In this document: piece after piece, positions 44,432-57,509 of the stretch
Numbering within the stretch: position 1 is the first letter of the stretch
Layout of the letters: every line of letters begins with the position of its first letter
Assembly: GCA_911728435.2 (NCBI GenBank)
Contig: OU452199.1
Coordinates: forward strand, 10,240,860-10,304,859
Direction: 5' to 3'
DNA length: 64,000 bases
Source of the DNA: Apoderus coryli
Taxonomy: Eukaryota > Arthropoda > Insecta > Coleoptera > Attelabidae
The notes under the pieces: model-generated
Told to the model about the DNA's origin: nothing
The model's database searches: none
Seen by the model: the letters and a program-made list of their open reading frames with translations, nothing else
Position numbers and translations under genes: made by a program

Positions 44432-46782
44432 AAATATGTGTAGATGTGGCAATATTGGAAACTGATTTTTTTGTTAATGAATATTATTTCAAGTGGCCAC
44501 TTTAAGCTTGCTACACTATAGATTGTATTGTTATATAGATCATGCCTTAAATATTAAGAGAGATTTAATAATAAGACAGTGAAATATAAACTAAGCTGAT
44601 AATATCTCATCACAAAGCCTTTGAATAGAAGCAAAATTGACCCTGCTTTCATTATATATAATAATATATAATATATAGCAGTAACTTTCACTCATATACC
44701 TTGCATACATATAATAATAGTTTAAGCTCTGATTGAGATGAAACACTACTAAAGCTATAATCTTCCTCTAAAAGTGGTTTAACTTTTGAGAAATTGCTAT
44801 TAGGATACCGTACCCTCAAGTTAAAGAAAAATCAGGACCCCTATTAACTGTGGTGTATGTTAAAATTGTGTGGTATAAACATGTTTGCCCCAAAATTTAA
44901 TTAACTGATATTATGTTTCATATTTTCTGCAGGCTGATGTTTTTTCGCGTTGTTGTTACAAAGCATTCGAATATTTTCTGAAAAGGCTAAATCCTTTACA
45001 CAAACCTTAAAAGAAGAGCAGCTTTAATAGAAATTTCTTAACTATATAACTAATTAATTAGAATTTAGAAACAGGTGTACTCTTCTCTATTTACAACTTT
45101 AAATAACTCCTTACATGTAATAAATCTGTACGAAATTGGAATTAGGACAGTTGTTTTAGTTCTTAGCACATTTTTATTTTATCCTTTTAATGTCGGATAT
45201 ATAAATATTTGTGACTTAAGGATCAGCTGAGCCATGAAATTCTAGCCATTGGATTTGGGGTTCTCAAGAATTGATGATGAAAATAAGATGATAATGATGT
45301 AATATGAGCAAATTTTATTAATATTTTCCTATACCTCTCTGTAGCCGTTTATCAAAAACAATTAAAAGACAGGACTGCCAATAAACTTTAATATCTTCCT
45401 CCTACGAAACAATTCTGAGCTGAAATTTGGGATATGCCTTAACAAAGCCTCTAGGCAATTGATTTTTTGGATACAGGGTACTCAGGAATATAAATTTTGG
45501 CGTAAACCTACAAAAATGCAAGAAAAATATATTTTTTTTAATGGAACACAATTGAAGAGTTAGGTTAGTCTGAAAACCTGTTTTATCAGATTTTCAAATC
45601 ATCAAATACAGGGTGTTCCGTTAAAATTTAAGCTAACGACAAAAATTATGTTCGTATAGGCGTATTCTGAAAGTAAGATATGGCCAAACGGTCAAATACC
45701 TAGAAGCATTGTTTAGGCATAACTGACTAATCAGGTCAACATTGTTTTGTCGGAGAGAGATAATAACAACAATAGTTAGTTCTTAAAAAATAATAATGTA
45801 CAATATTTGGTAAAGGCCTACAGATATAGGGAAGTATTGTAAAGTTGCTCATAATTACTTGGGTTTTCTATTTAAAATAGCGAAATTGCCACCGGTTTAG
45901 ACTAAAACCGGCAACACCGCATGATCAAAAATATTTGTGAACTGCGTAGATCATGGTTGCTAAATTTTCAAAATGATCCGTTATTTTAGTTCTCTATAAT
46001 CGTCCAATACGTCATCAACCCGGTATTTATAAAATAAATAACTGGTAGTAGTTCAAACAACATGGTCCCGTATGCCAGTATTAAAATGCAGAAATAAATA
46101 GACATAAAATTAAACATGCATGGCGAACCCAAGCAAACAAGGAAATCCGTGTTTCCTCTACAGCTCCAGCGGTTGGGCTTTTTGGTAGTATGTTTTATTA
46201 TTCAGATTAGCCCGTTTTGGAATATGCTTTACAAAAATATTTTTACTGGAAATAGAAACAGAGCAGGTCTATAAAGCGGACGAGATTTTCGGGATAAAAC
46301 GTTTTGCTGCGGGCTGTTGAAACATTAAATTTCCAAAGATGATGCTATGAATAGAAACGCTTTTCATTATTTTGGGATATTAGAGCAGCGTTAAACTTGT
46401 AATATTTTGTAAAAATTAACACTAATGCATTTTATATTGGGGCTAGGGGCTTTGGTACAGGTGTTACCGTTTACACAGGCAGACTCAGAATAACCATTTA
46501 ACAATGCTTGAGCTCTCATTGAACTTTTTACAAAAATAAATTAATTTATAAATGCCCAAGTAGCCAAGTAAAAACATAATATCTACTTCGGTTTTAATTT
46601 CAAAACAAAGATCAGTTTTTTCGGTCAATAACTTTAGTTTTCTACAGTTCATAAAAAATACATTAGAGGCTTTTTCTAAGAATATAAAGCTGAAACTATG
46701 GAACACTACATTACAATAAACATCATTTTGGTTTTAGCTATAAATTTTTTGTGTAAATTTGTAAATAATATATGTTGTTTAC

Positions 46783-46974
46783 CTGAGTCCTGTTCCCTAG
46801 CGTAGGCAGCAACATCGACAGCTTCATTGTTCATTACAAGATCTTTAAAGCATCCTACAAAGCCCTGTTGTAGGACCGCTGTCCACATTCCTTGGGGTAT
46901 CAATAATTCTGAAAATGGCGGCCCCAAACCGCCAATATAAAGATTGCCGTCTAGTTCTAGACTTGTTGATCCTT
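46783..46974 (-). CDS. Nrx-1: neurexin-1, end of LNS3
   Basis: Window exon 5; acceptor TTTCAG ends at 46975 and donor GTAAAC starts at 46782; 192 nt. It reads GSTSLELDGNLYIGGLGPPF, then MWTAVLQQGFVGCFKDLVMN and VDVAAYAREQDS, matching fly TILELDGHMYLGGVGPAYN..IWTATLRQGFVGCLRDLV. Confidence 0.97.
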
Positions 46975-47202
46975 CTGAAACGTATAGAATTATGTGAGTC
47001 AAGATATTATATTTATACACATTAAAACATATATTCTGTGCCTTTAATTAGAGAGAATAGTGGGACATACGTCAAATTGTTTTAATTAAATAATTAAATT
47101 AATGTTATCGATGTTTCGTGATCATATGTTTACCTCAACGTGCTCTACACAAGAAACAAACTTCCGTGACATTTTAAATAATTTGGAAAATGATAGGTAC
47201 CT

Positions 47203-47707
47203 ATAATAAGTAATTTATTTTATTTTATCGTTGATGGTTAACTATCATTATTTCTTCGACGTAATACGCGTCAAAATGAAGTTCAAAAGTACAATAGTAT
47301 AATTTTTAGCCCATCAAAAGTTAATTTCGCTCAAGGGACAGTGGCAACAAACAATTTGATAAAAGTCAAAATGCGTGGTCTGCAGTCATTTTTGCAGTAA
47401 ACCAAATACATCACAATAGATCAGCAATAAAATGGTATAGATATATAATATGCTTCCGAATAAATCTCAGCTCCTAGAGCAAATTATATACTAAGTAATT
47501 TATTTTATTTTATCGTCGATGGCCAACTATCATTGTTTGTTCAACATAATACTCGTCGAAATGAAGTTTATTTACAATAGTATAGTTTTTAGCCTCTCAA
47601 AAGTTAATTTTACCCACTCAAGGGACACTGCCAACAAAGAATTTGATAAAACTCAAAATGCGTAGTTTGCAGTCATTGTTGCAGTAAACCAAATCTATCA
47701 CAACCGT
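47203..47707. repeat. diverged tandem duplication, period about 290 bp
   Basis: 47203-47430 and 47490-47707 align throughout (AGTAATTTATTTTATTTTAT, AATAGTATA, AAAAGTTAATTT, CTCAAGGGACA, GCAGTAAACCAAAT). The segment following copy 1 (TATGCTTCCGAATAAATCTC at about 47450) recurs at about 47918, so the original unit was longer and was later interrupted. Confidence 0.7.
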
Positions 47708-47984
47708 AAAACACAGAGCGAAAACTAGTCAATTTGTCTTGCAATTAATCACCAATAAATTGGAATATTACACACGATGGTAAAAAGCTTTACCTGATCG
47801 TGGAATTAGTTAATCAACATTTTCCACTCGCAAGTAAAGCACTATTTTGCTACCTTATAGCAAATAAGTAGTTTTTAGACAGAAAATTTCCAGAAAGAAC
47901 TAAACTTAGAGATATATATGCTTCCGAATAAATCTCAGCTCCTTTACAGCAAATTTGCGTGAACGCGGATATCTGAAACTCTGA

Positions 47985-48095
47985 AGCAAAATTGTTTAGT
48001 TTCAGGCTTACGCAAAGCTGCTCTGAAGGAGCTGACAGGATGATCAGCGAAACGTTAGCGAATATAAATTTGAGGCAGGATTTATCCAGAAGCAT
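47985..48095 (+). repeat. dispersed repeat, copy 2
   Basis: Same order of blocks as the minus strand of 15002-15125, including GATGATCAGCGAAACGTT. Confidence 0.6.
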
Positions 48096-48980
48096 TGTGT
48101 CTATATAGAAAATGCTATTAATTTCTTAAACCGCAAACATTTATTAAAATATGACAAATAATTTTCAACATAGATAGAGACAGCTCCATCTGTAGGTTCC
48201 AGTTTTGAAATTGTAAGTATCAACCTAATAGTTATAACCTGATGCAGCAAAATTGTATGCCCTATCAAATCCCAAATATAAATTGTTTACTGAAATATTC
48301 AACGCTACAATTCATATGTTCGTAAACAAATTTAAAACACAAACTGATTATATTAGAACGCCTGAACTTAATTGTTTTAAATGCTATTGCCTAGTTTCAA
48401 GATCGGTACGTAATATTGCTGGTATAAATTTCTTCGTAGATCTTCATCTATATTTTGTATAATTTTTGTCTTATCTTTGGACATTTGTATTTTATTTAGC
48501 CTATTATCAAGAAATTATATATTAACTTGCAAACTGCCCTAAACAAGGGACGAGAGGAGACGTGCCAACAAATTATCATTTTGACACTGTGAAAATTGTG
48601 ACAAGAAGTACCTAGTTAGCAAACAAACCATAATTTTTGAAAAAAATAAATAAATGAATTGCTAAAATGAATGATTATATTTACCTAAATGTGTAAATGA
48701 CTGATATAACTGTAAAATAATACTTATATTATTCGTATTAAGGAAGTCAAGTATCGTAAGAAAGTTCTATAAAGTTGCGCTGTTATAGCATGCTAAACCT
48801 ACAATTTATGTTAATAGTTCCTTTAATGTGCTAAATTCTCACATAAAATTCTTCCAACATCACGTGATAAATATTCTTATCCATCTAGTAGCATACCTAT
48901 TCAGGGTCTCCGGAATTCAACTTATATTAATTTTCCAAGTTTTATATTATATTTAGATAAAATTAAATTAAAAAACTTAC

Positions 48981-49185
48981 TAGAATTTTTGCCAGTAGTT
49001 TTAAAGTCTGTATGAAACCCATCGACTGTAATTCTGGCGTCTCGTCCTGTTCTTCGAAATGTAACTTCATGCCATGTTCCGTCATCTATTCGTCGTCTAG
49101 AACCCCTCTGTTTAGATGGACCTACACCAAGGTCCAAATGAACATATATGTGACCATTGTAGATTTCGATACCAAACAAATCGCT
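48981..49185 (-). CDS. Nrx-1: neurexin-1, middle of LNS3
   Basis: Window exon 4; acceptor ATTTTAG ends at 49186 and donor GTAAGT starts at 48980; 68 codons plus one base. It reads SDLFGIEIYNGHIYVHLDLG, then SRRRIDDGTWHEVTFRRTGR and ARITVDGFHTDFKT. It aligns with fly AIELLNGHIYIHLDLG..RRRVDDGDWHDLILRRNGR. Confidence 0.97.
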
Positions 49186-50859
49186 CTAAAATAAGGTACA
49201 TAAAGAATGCAAATAGTATAAAATCTGATTTAGATACTCGTACATGGCCAAAAAATATGTACAAGGCATAATTTTAAATCCTCTATATTCGTGCGCATTG
49301 GACACATCACTGCGTGGCAATACTTTTGACAATAGATTGTAAATTACTCTCTAGCGTTTACTTACTGATTCAAGCAAAAAGATTAGACGCAACGTAGGGA
49401 TAAATGTTCATGAAATAAACAATTCAAAGTTTACAGATATAAAGTTGTTTCTTTATACTTTATGCACATTAAATACACTTTCATCATTATTGTCATCAGA
49501 ATTGCAGCCGGTAAGCTTAAATATTCAGAACCCTGTAGATTATTAAAAAGACTGGCTTAAATCTGGCTGTAGAGATGAAAAAAAAAGGCGCAATTTTCAA
49601 CTATGAAACATTGTTCGGACAGCACTACCACTAAACGTTTTTACACAATTTAATAAGCTGGCGACTTGCATACGCACGTTAACATCAAATAATTACTTTC
49701 GCAGAATTTCAGACAATCACAAAAAGATTCATTATAGAGAGGAGAGTAGAAGTAATTGTTGTACCAATCTTCTCTTTGATAGAAAAAAAAAGTTTCGCAT
49801 TTGAAGTGAACTGAATATAACTAATATGGAATAAACTATAAGCAGAGTAATAAAGACGTAACTCTCCATAACTCGTGGACTAAAACATATGGTCACAATA
49901 TAGATATAAATTGTTATTATGAGGCTCATTTAGCAACTAAACTGCAGTTTTGTGGCCCAAATTCAATACAAAACAGCAGCTAACAATTAATAGCCTTTTT
50001 ACTCATTACCGGAGCCAGGAAAATAACTCCAATCATATTAATAGATTTTCTGGCCTAAATCAGTTGTAATTCAAAATGACATTATCATGCGAGATGAACA
50101 ACATAAGTTGCCTGTGGTAATAGGCTGTCCTCAAACTGTACTACAGCAGGATGGTAAGGATGAAATAAAAATATTTGAGGATCGCCTAGAATTTCCAAAA
50201 TTTAATCCAGGAGCTTACGACCAAAAAGCTAATGGTCTAGCATCGTTAATTTTAAATTTGCTGACCTATCTCTATACAAAACTAAAACCATAATATGTAA
50301 TATCAAAATGATTTCAATTGTCACCCAATTAATGTAGGGACTCAGATAGTCCACCTCTGCAGCAACAATTTTTCTTTATGGCGAAAAGCCATTATATGGG
50401 TATAATTTCCAGCGTCAAATTGGACATGAAAGAATGCAAAAGTGCTAGTTTTAGAGTCTATATAGGTAAATGCCAATATTTAATGAATGCAAGCAGTATT
50501 TTTCTACATCGAGACAAACTTTTATTTATTTAGATAAAATTGATTTTACTTTTAAATATAGGCTACAGCAATACATAGTGCATTATTATATATTATAAAA
50601 TGATGAGATAATAAAAAGGTGCATATAATATTATTTTGTGTATAGTTTCAAGCTTACACTAGATACCTTCAGTGCACTCGGACTCACGTCCAATATAGTA
50701 TGTGAGTAAAGAGCATCCTCAGCTTGTGAAACATTTAACTAATCAATGAGCAGCTTGCTTAGTGCTTATTGTGCATAGCGACGTTGTGCGTGTATGTGTG
50801 CTTTAGATTAAGACTTTTGCCCATAGCGAAGAAAACATTTTCTTACTTACTTCACTTAC
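49186..50859 (-). other. Nrx-1 intron, 1674 nt
   Basis: A 68-codon plus-strand frame at 50087-50293 matches nothing I know; no other feature. Confidence 0.55.
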
Positions 50860-50964
50860 CCTTGGTGGCGTACCACCATTAAATACCAACAAACCGTTTG
50901 GCTCATTGGTACGAAATTTGAACGAGATATTGCCGGACTTTTTTGCAGTCCAAGCTGGCAGTAT
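50860..50964 (-). CDS. Nrx-1: neurexin-1, start of LNS3
   Basis: Window exon 3; acceptor GTTCCAG ends at 50965 and donor GTAAGT starts at 50859; exactly 35 codons. It reads ILPAWTAKKSGNISFKFRTN, then EPNGLLVFNGGTPPR, matching fly VLPPWETGKQSSISFKFRTKE. Confidence 0.96.
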
Positions 50965-52404
50965 CTGGAACAAAATAATAATTCTAATTTGATTTGGGAA
51001 AACATACATCAATATATTCAACGATTGCTTTATTATAATGAATTTATACCAATTATTATATTGTTCATAAATTAAAATATTGATACATGTATGCGAAAAC
51101 CATCATTGCTTATGCACATTGCAAAAATTTACAAAATTAGGTCAAGGTCCTATGTTTTGCTTATTAATATGGCGAAAATCGTACTCAATCCACGAAAAAA
51201 TAAGAAATATAATATTTCAAATGTTAGAAAGCGCGAACGTGTTTTATAAATTTAAACCCAGGCTTTGAAAATAAGATGCTTATTACTTATTTCTGGCATT
51301 GCTCCTTAAAATCAAGGCACGTTTTTAATTTAAACTAAAATTGATTTTTTTTTTGCCTGAACTTAATTTGTCAAGGGATTTGTAAGCTTAAGCGTCATAT
51401 TACTGAGGTGATTTTTTGTTTTGAAAAATTCGTTGACTTGGCGAAAGCTCCTTTTATTAATAATACCTGCATAAACAGGGTCGTTCAGAGTAAGAGACGT
51501 ACAAATCAAAGTACTTTAATTTTACGTACATGATCTTGATGATTAAAAGAATAGGAATATAGTATTAATTTAATCAAGCGAGTTTAACTTCACAATGACA
51601 GAAATGTTTTGTTGACGCGATTAATAATAACTGTACAGTTTAAATCAGAAATTAAACATTTTATGAATTTTTAAATGCTTATATTATTGAATTGCGAACT
51701 CGAAATACGTAAAAATATTTATGTTCTATAAAAACCACGTTATATATGAAGTCTAGACCCTACGCAGTTGATAGTTCGCGTTCACAGCTATTTCTGATTA
51801 TTTTCACTATCAACTTTCGGCATCATTTTTGGACAGTCCGCTATCAGAATAGTTTGAGGAACTTTTGTCAGCAAATAATCAAAGGCATGCAGAGTAAAAA
51901 AATAGTAACTTATCCTGTTTATATGTTATTTTTGTTTTTATTTTTATATACATTTCATTTATTTTCTATAACAAAAGTAATTGTGAATTATATATACCTA
52001 GACTTGATTTTGTGAGATTTATTGCCTATAATGGTAAACATCATTTAATAAACCTACAATTATTATACTTTAAGACGCTGCTAGTAACCAGAATAAGTAG
52101 GTGTCAACTGCTTAAAATTTGAAGAGGGTTGATCTTCGGGGCTCTATTCTGATCTTTTTCGTGCTGAATTATTCGCTGGCTTGGGTGAGTTGACGATGCT
52201 TGCGAGGTGTTCTACTCTACATTGAAGTTTGTGCTTGTTAGGGTATCCCAGTGTTGTCCCCGAGAGCGAATAAATACCCACTAATGTTTTTAAGACAAAT
52301 TATTAGGTATATTCGAAGTAAATATCATTTTTGGAAAAATTACCAACAATACAAAAATCTTGATGATTTGAATAGGTATGTTTAATTTTTTTTCGGTGCA
52401 GAAT

Positions 52405-53040
52405 TACGTAGGATCGTGATGATTCTTTTAGGCAGTATATTTCAAGGATTAAAGGTCAAATTTCAATTAATCCTGACAACTTCTGGCACTATATTAGCAA
52501 AAAGAATAAAGTTCCTGGCATCCCTGATAACACCATATATGATGCAGGTGATTTGGATGATCCCCAGGGCATTGTTAATGCGTTTGCTGATTATTTTAGC
52601 ACATCATATATATATGCGCTAGCCATTTTTGTTTTGATAATATTCCTGTATCCATTGGATATTCTGATTGTGTCTGAGGTTGAGGTTTTAACAACTTTAA
52701 AGAGACTAAAACCTAAAAATACATCGGGACTTGATGGTATTCCATACTTTTTATTGTGTGAATAATATTTGCGAAACCCTTAACTGTTTTGTTTCACTTC
52801 TCTTTGGGATGCCGAAGATTTACTGAGTGTTGGAAGACTGCAGAAGAATGACCGCAATCATATCGAAAACTACCGTCCGATTGTCTTGTCATCAATTTTT
52901 TTGAAATGTTTTTTATATAATATCTTATTTACTCATGTAAAATGCAGGTAATTTTGCTTGCAGTAAACTTCTATATGCTGATTATTTAAAATTGTTTATA
53001 CGTGGTAATGACTTTTCTGACTGTAGATTCATTCGCTGAC
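52405..53040 (+). pseudogene. LINE reverse transcriptase fossil (Jockey/CR1-like)
   Basis: Pieces in order: FRQYISRIKGQISINPDNFW, KVPGIPDNTIYDAG, DDPQGIVNAFADYFSTSYI, VEVLTTLKRLKPKNTSGLDG and IPYFLL, NDRNHIENYRPIVLSS, then LLYADYLKLFIRG. The last is the RT active site with YADD changed to YADY. The palm between NYRPI and YADY is deleted. Clear by motif order, dead by stops and deletion. Confidence 0.75.
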
Positions 53041-53044
53041 AGTC

Positions 53045-53400
53045 TGGGTAACGTACAGGCCATTTTACTGGTCCCGCGCCTCATATGGATCTGTTACGAA
53101 ATTTAGTGTTACATTTTCAGAATGATGAGACGGTGCCATCGTGCTGGTGCCAAATATCCTCATTAGTAATATTTAGTAGAATTAGTACATCTACATTCTC
53201 ATTCACTAATAGCTCCAAACATTCTTGTGCATTCAAACTTTCCTCAACAAAAAAAGGCCCTACAATTTTTCCGTCAATCAAACACGCAAAAAATTTGCAA
53301 TTTCATGATGTGTGTATGCTACTGCAATATATAAAATTTCGCAGTAGTACAAAACTTACTTCAAAAGCAACCAAATTTTATTTCGGACTTTCTTAATTTT
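53045..53400 (-). pseudogene. Tc1/mariner-type transposase fragment
   Basis: Minus-strand reading gives IDGKIVGPFFVEESLNAQEC, then LELLVNE, EDIWHQHDGTVSSF (family W.QQDGA..HF), and GAGPVKWPVRYPD (GGPV.WPPRSPD). This covers the region around the second catalytic Asp. The antisense plus-strand frame of 103 codons is its shadow. Confidence 0.7.
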
Positions 53401-55179
53401 AAATAAAAGTTTTCTCATCAAATATTAAACACTATCTGTATACATTCTGCAACAATAACTTTCACTTTCTCTAATCCCATTATCCCGTTTTCTTGGAATA
53501 TTTATCTCCCTTGACTATGGCGATATAGAGGGGTGATTCCTTATTGAAAATAAACGGTAGGTTGTCTTATAAATGCCAGGTTACAAGTTCAAAACTGAAC
53601 AATGTATGTGCATTTGTTTTCTATAAGTACTCCCATTCCTTTTCCGACCCAGGACATCAAATACATTGATATATTTGTAAATTAAACATAATATATGGAA
53701 TTGTGTAGGTAATGTAAAAGAAATACTATATAAAATAAAATAGAATGTTTCACAATAATTTTAATTTAATAACAGCGATTAATTAAATTCCAATCAGATA
53801 GGGGTTTTTTATTTGTAAATATTAGTTATTGATTTTTAATATGCAAACAACAATTGTTCATTAAATACAAAATTGTATATATTCTATTAGAATTTGAAAG
53901 CTAATTTTAGCAAAATATTTTATTTAACTTATGTTTTTATTAAATTGGTTTGTAATTTCATTTGCTGTAATAAATATTTCGAAAATTCAGAATCAAATGA
54001 TAAACAAACAATGTTCGTTGTATTTTTATGTTAGTGGAAAAATCACGGTCTATATTTTAAAATTCAATAAATATTGAAATTAACTAAAATACCTATAAAA
54101 AGTTATATTTTTGGTCTGTAATATAAATATAACTGAACCCCGTGCTTAGTATAATTTAAAATTTCTCCTAAAACTAAGGTGAAACCAATTGTAGTGTTAT
54201 AATGTATTCTAGCACATGGTTTGTGTTGTAGGTACCGTTAAATTGAGGAAAATAAAGAAAAACGGTTTGTTTACTAAAAATTATGATTTTTGAGGCCTGT
54301 AAATATATTTATGATCAAAGATCACTTAAGAGAATAATACACTATATCATTCTTAAGTCGTTATACTCTAAGAACCATACATTCACTATTAAAAAATACG
54401 GTGAAATTTTTTGATTTTTAACTTAATTGCAAGGTTCTTGAAAAAATTATGTTGCCACTAAATTACACTAATATGGATATTATTTCAACCATTGGATCAT
54501 TAAGTTTGTCAATTTAGTCTAAAAAATTTTGTAAACTGTATGCCATATTCATAGGTATATACTTACCAGAAGTTTGTATCAAGTTTCTTATTTGAAATAA
54601 AATTCCGTATAACATATTAGTGATAAAAATTGTGTTCTTGGATTCCGTGGCATAAAAATACAAGCATTCTACACAATAAGCACACGAGGTTGCAGTGAAA
54701 CTGGGGACTTTTGTTAACCGTACCTACACTCTTGAGGAATAATCGTAAAACATAGTTCTTTACCACGCCAAGTGAATTTTAATTCAAATAGCAAAAAATA
54801 AATGGATCTAAGTATAACACCATCCATATACAGGGTTTTTCATAATATGTGGGACCCATTCACAGAGGTGATACGGCATTTCAAAAATTGAACAAAGTTG
54901 CTATAAACATATTATGTCCAATAACCCCGTATCTCGGCCCATGTTATGTTTTTTTATACCTATATAACATGAATATTTATTCTTAATTCAAATGCAAATT
55001 TAAAGGTGGCGACCGACTTGTAACTGAACGTTTTTAACTGCTTTTCAACCCTATTTGTAACTTAGCTAATATATATTTATATCTCTCAAATATGTAAATC
55101 TGTAATTTTGAAGGGGTTGCGAATAAAATTATATTATTATATTATATAATTATAAAATGAATTTGTGCCCGTAAATATA

Positions 55180-55367
55180 AATGAAAAATAATTTAGTGGC
55201 ATAGCGGACAAAATGACTGGTTCTACCTACACAAGGGACTTTGTTTAATATAGCAGGGCCTCAGTCTGTCGACCCATGCCTCGGTCTGGTTCTACTAAAT
55301 TAAACAAAGTCCCTTGTGTAGGTAAAACCAGTCTTTTTGTCCGTTATGCCACGAAATTATTTTTCAA
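55180..55367. mobile_element. hairpin MITE, arms about 74 bp, loop about 40 nt
   Basis: GAAAAATAATTTAGTGGCAT and CTACACAAGGGACTTTGTTT-type sequence in the left arm (55181-55253) pair with the right arm (55294-55367) with few mismatches, around a GC-richer loop with TGTCGACCCATGCC. Confidence 0.85.
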
Positions 55368-55512
55368 TTATATATAATTTTTTTTACTATGTACTAAAAA
55401 ATAATTTCAAAAAAAATATTCCTATGTATGCAATGTCATTTGTTACATGTCGTATGAGGTCACTCTCATCTCTACCTATTCTACACTATGACAGTGGTTA
55501 TTAGATTCTTAC

Positions 55513-55665
55513 CAAGTGAGATTCCCTTGTTGTGAACGTGATCGGATCGTGGGTTTCTCCTGTCGGACATTTGTAATCTAACCGACCAGACACTTGAATG
55601 AGATGACTACCTTTTCTGCCGAGTTCAAGCAGATTGAGACGTAATGTGTCTGCAACGAATTCCAC
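55513..55665 (-). CDS. Nrx-1: neurexin-1, LNS2 end and LNS2-LNS3 linker
   Basis: Window exon 2; acceptor TATTTCAG ends at 55666 and donor GTAAGA starts at 55512; exactly 51 codons. It reads VEFVADTLRLNLLELGRKGS, HLIQVSGRLDYKCP, and DPITFTTRESHL. It is nearly collinear with fly VEFSADTLNLNLIDLAKSGS..ITFTTRESHL. No initiator Met: it lies entirely inside the gene. Confidence 0.97.
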
Positions 55666-57509
55666 CTGAAATAAAGGGGACAGATAACGTTACATAGCCA
55701 CTTAAACAAAAAATAACATGTATAAGGTATATTGGTGTTTTTCAACAAAATGGGTTGTATAAAACAATACATGCATTTCGACACACGCGAAATTCAACTT
55801 AAATGTAATATTCTAAGAGCTCAATGCACAAAAGTTTCATTTGGAAGAACAAGAAACAATTCTGTGTAATTACCGTTTTTTTTTAAATCCTGGTGTAAAT
55901 TTCGGATTTTACAATGTACTTTTTCCGTTAGTAATTTGAGAAATATATTTTAAAAGTTCTAATTTACGTAAATTTTCAACATGAAATCATGAAAATATAA
56001 TATATTATAGACATATCATATTTGACGTGTTATCGAGTAGTATCTATCCCAAAATACATAGTTTTAAGGGCATTCAAATAATACAATTATATTATTAATA
56101 TTAAGTAATCCAATGATATTATTTTAATTGAAAAATCTCCAATATTATTCTTACTTTGCTTTTTTTCAGTGTAGATACCAATATCTATTTTTCTCAATAT
56201 GCACTAGTATGAATGTTTTGATATTATATATAATATGCAAACTAAATGGTACAAGTATAAATTCATTATTGCTGCAAAAACTGCGAACATGCCCTCTAGG
56301 AAGAATAGTTTTTATAGTGCAATGCTATGAAAGTAGTCACTGCTCTTATCGCTATGTAATAGAGGAATTTCACAGCATATTTGCTTTGCTCTTTGTTCTA
56401 CGGTCAGCATTTTGGGGAATACTTTTAACACTGACAATTCACCTGTGTTGTTGACCAACAAATTACTGTTTGCTCTTGTTTAATTTTATATTTATGCGTT
56501 TTTGAGACGCCCTGTATAATAAAAGTAATTTTTTCATAGTAGTATTTTCCGACAAGCAAAATTTTTGAAGTTATTTTTATAATTTGTAATTCAAACTATA
56601 CATGGAAAAAAATAATCCTTAAGAAGTTGCAATTGCATTTTTTGGATACACCACTGGGTCCATTGTTTAGTAAACATTTTTGGATATACAACATAGTGTA
56701 CATTTACTCCGCCCAAAATGTCCTCCTGAAATTACATTATTAAATTATGTAAAGCCGTTTAGGTACAAAGGCTATTCCAGGCTATTAGCTAACAGATGAG
56801 CCGGTGACACGTAATTGAATTTAATGTGTGCGTTGTGATGACCCATTTTGTGTGCAGAGAGGTATGTGTTGTGAAGTAGTAGGTTTTAGAAACCCATTAG
56901 GTTACATGGAACGATGTGGTTGGGATGTGCACGTACGACGTATAGTCTCGAAAATGGTGGAAAATACCCAGGGATCTCTAGAAGCTGTAAAAATAGTTAG
57001 ACAATTCATGACTGAACGTTCTATATGAAAATATTCAGCATACAAATGTGTATCATATGTTGCTGTTTTATTTATAATGACCGCCCATTTTCGAACAGCT
57101 CATGCAGTATAACGGTTGTCTAATGCACTGATAGTATTTGTCAAGCTCCTCAAAAAAAAAAGATGAATTCCTGTCAGCCTCAAAATTTGTTGATTTTAGT
57201 TATCGCAACATCCAACCAATGACGGGTGCGATTTCATGGTGAAATACGGATTTATGTTCGCCAGTTATTATTTTACCTATCTGGCGGTAATAAATGTGAA
57301 TAATTTCTTTCGCAACACAAGAGTTTTTTAAACAATTGTGAATCTCTAAAATATGTATATATTATCTTATCTTATCATTTTGTAATGTCCAAAAACATTC
57401 AGCAAAAATGTAAATGACAATTATCCATGCCATTAAATATATTCATAGTTTGGATCACATGTTACGTGGGTAGTATGCAAATTAAATGATATAGAAAATT
57501 TTTACTTAC
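55666..57509 (-). other. Nrx-1 intron, 1844 nt
   Basis: Holds a short plus-strand transposase N-terminus fossil (56285-56455). A 66-codon plus-strand frame at 56828-57028 is unidentified. Confidence 0.55.
56285..56455 (+). pseudogene. Tc1/mariner-type transposase N-terminal fragment
   Basis: GRIVFIVQCYESSHCSYRYV, then IEEFHSIF, matches the family's LEQRIFLVQCYG...YR.AIEQFREKFP opening, as does the copy at 2570. Only this helix region is preserved. Confidence 0.55.

Larger units (their letters stand above)
34320..46782 (-). other. largest Nrx-1 intron, 12463 nt
   Basis: Repeat-rich. It holds a LINE fossil (35225-35930), a TIR element (37971-39290), an hAT fossil (41999-42205) and MITE copy 3 (44289-44431). 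At about 40126-40460 (plus) a decayed coding stretch reads KKVRVFRRLRKTENQKRK between stops and is unidentified. A CATGTTTCGG/TTCAGTG motif lies at 43443-43483. No host exon seen on the minus strand. Confidence 0.55.
46975..48980 (-). other. Nrx-1 intron, 2006 nt
   Basis: Contains a diverged tandem duplication (47203-47707) and dispersed-repeat copy 2 (47985-48095); no coding exon. Confidence 0.6.
50965..55512 (-). other. Nrx-1 intron, 4548 nt
   Basis: Contains a plus-strand LINE fossil (52405-53040) abutting a minus-strand transposase fossil (53045-53400), and a MITE hairpin (55180-55367). The rest is AT-rich. Confidence 0.6.

Noticed and set aside
50087..50293. 68-codon plus-strand frame with a GATG/GTAAGG donor-like site
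   Set aside because: Looks somewhat coding but has no acceptor, partner exon or homology that I can name.
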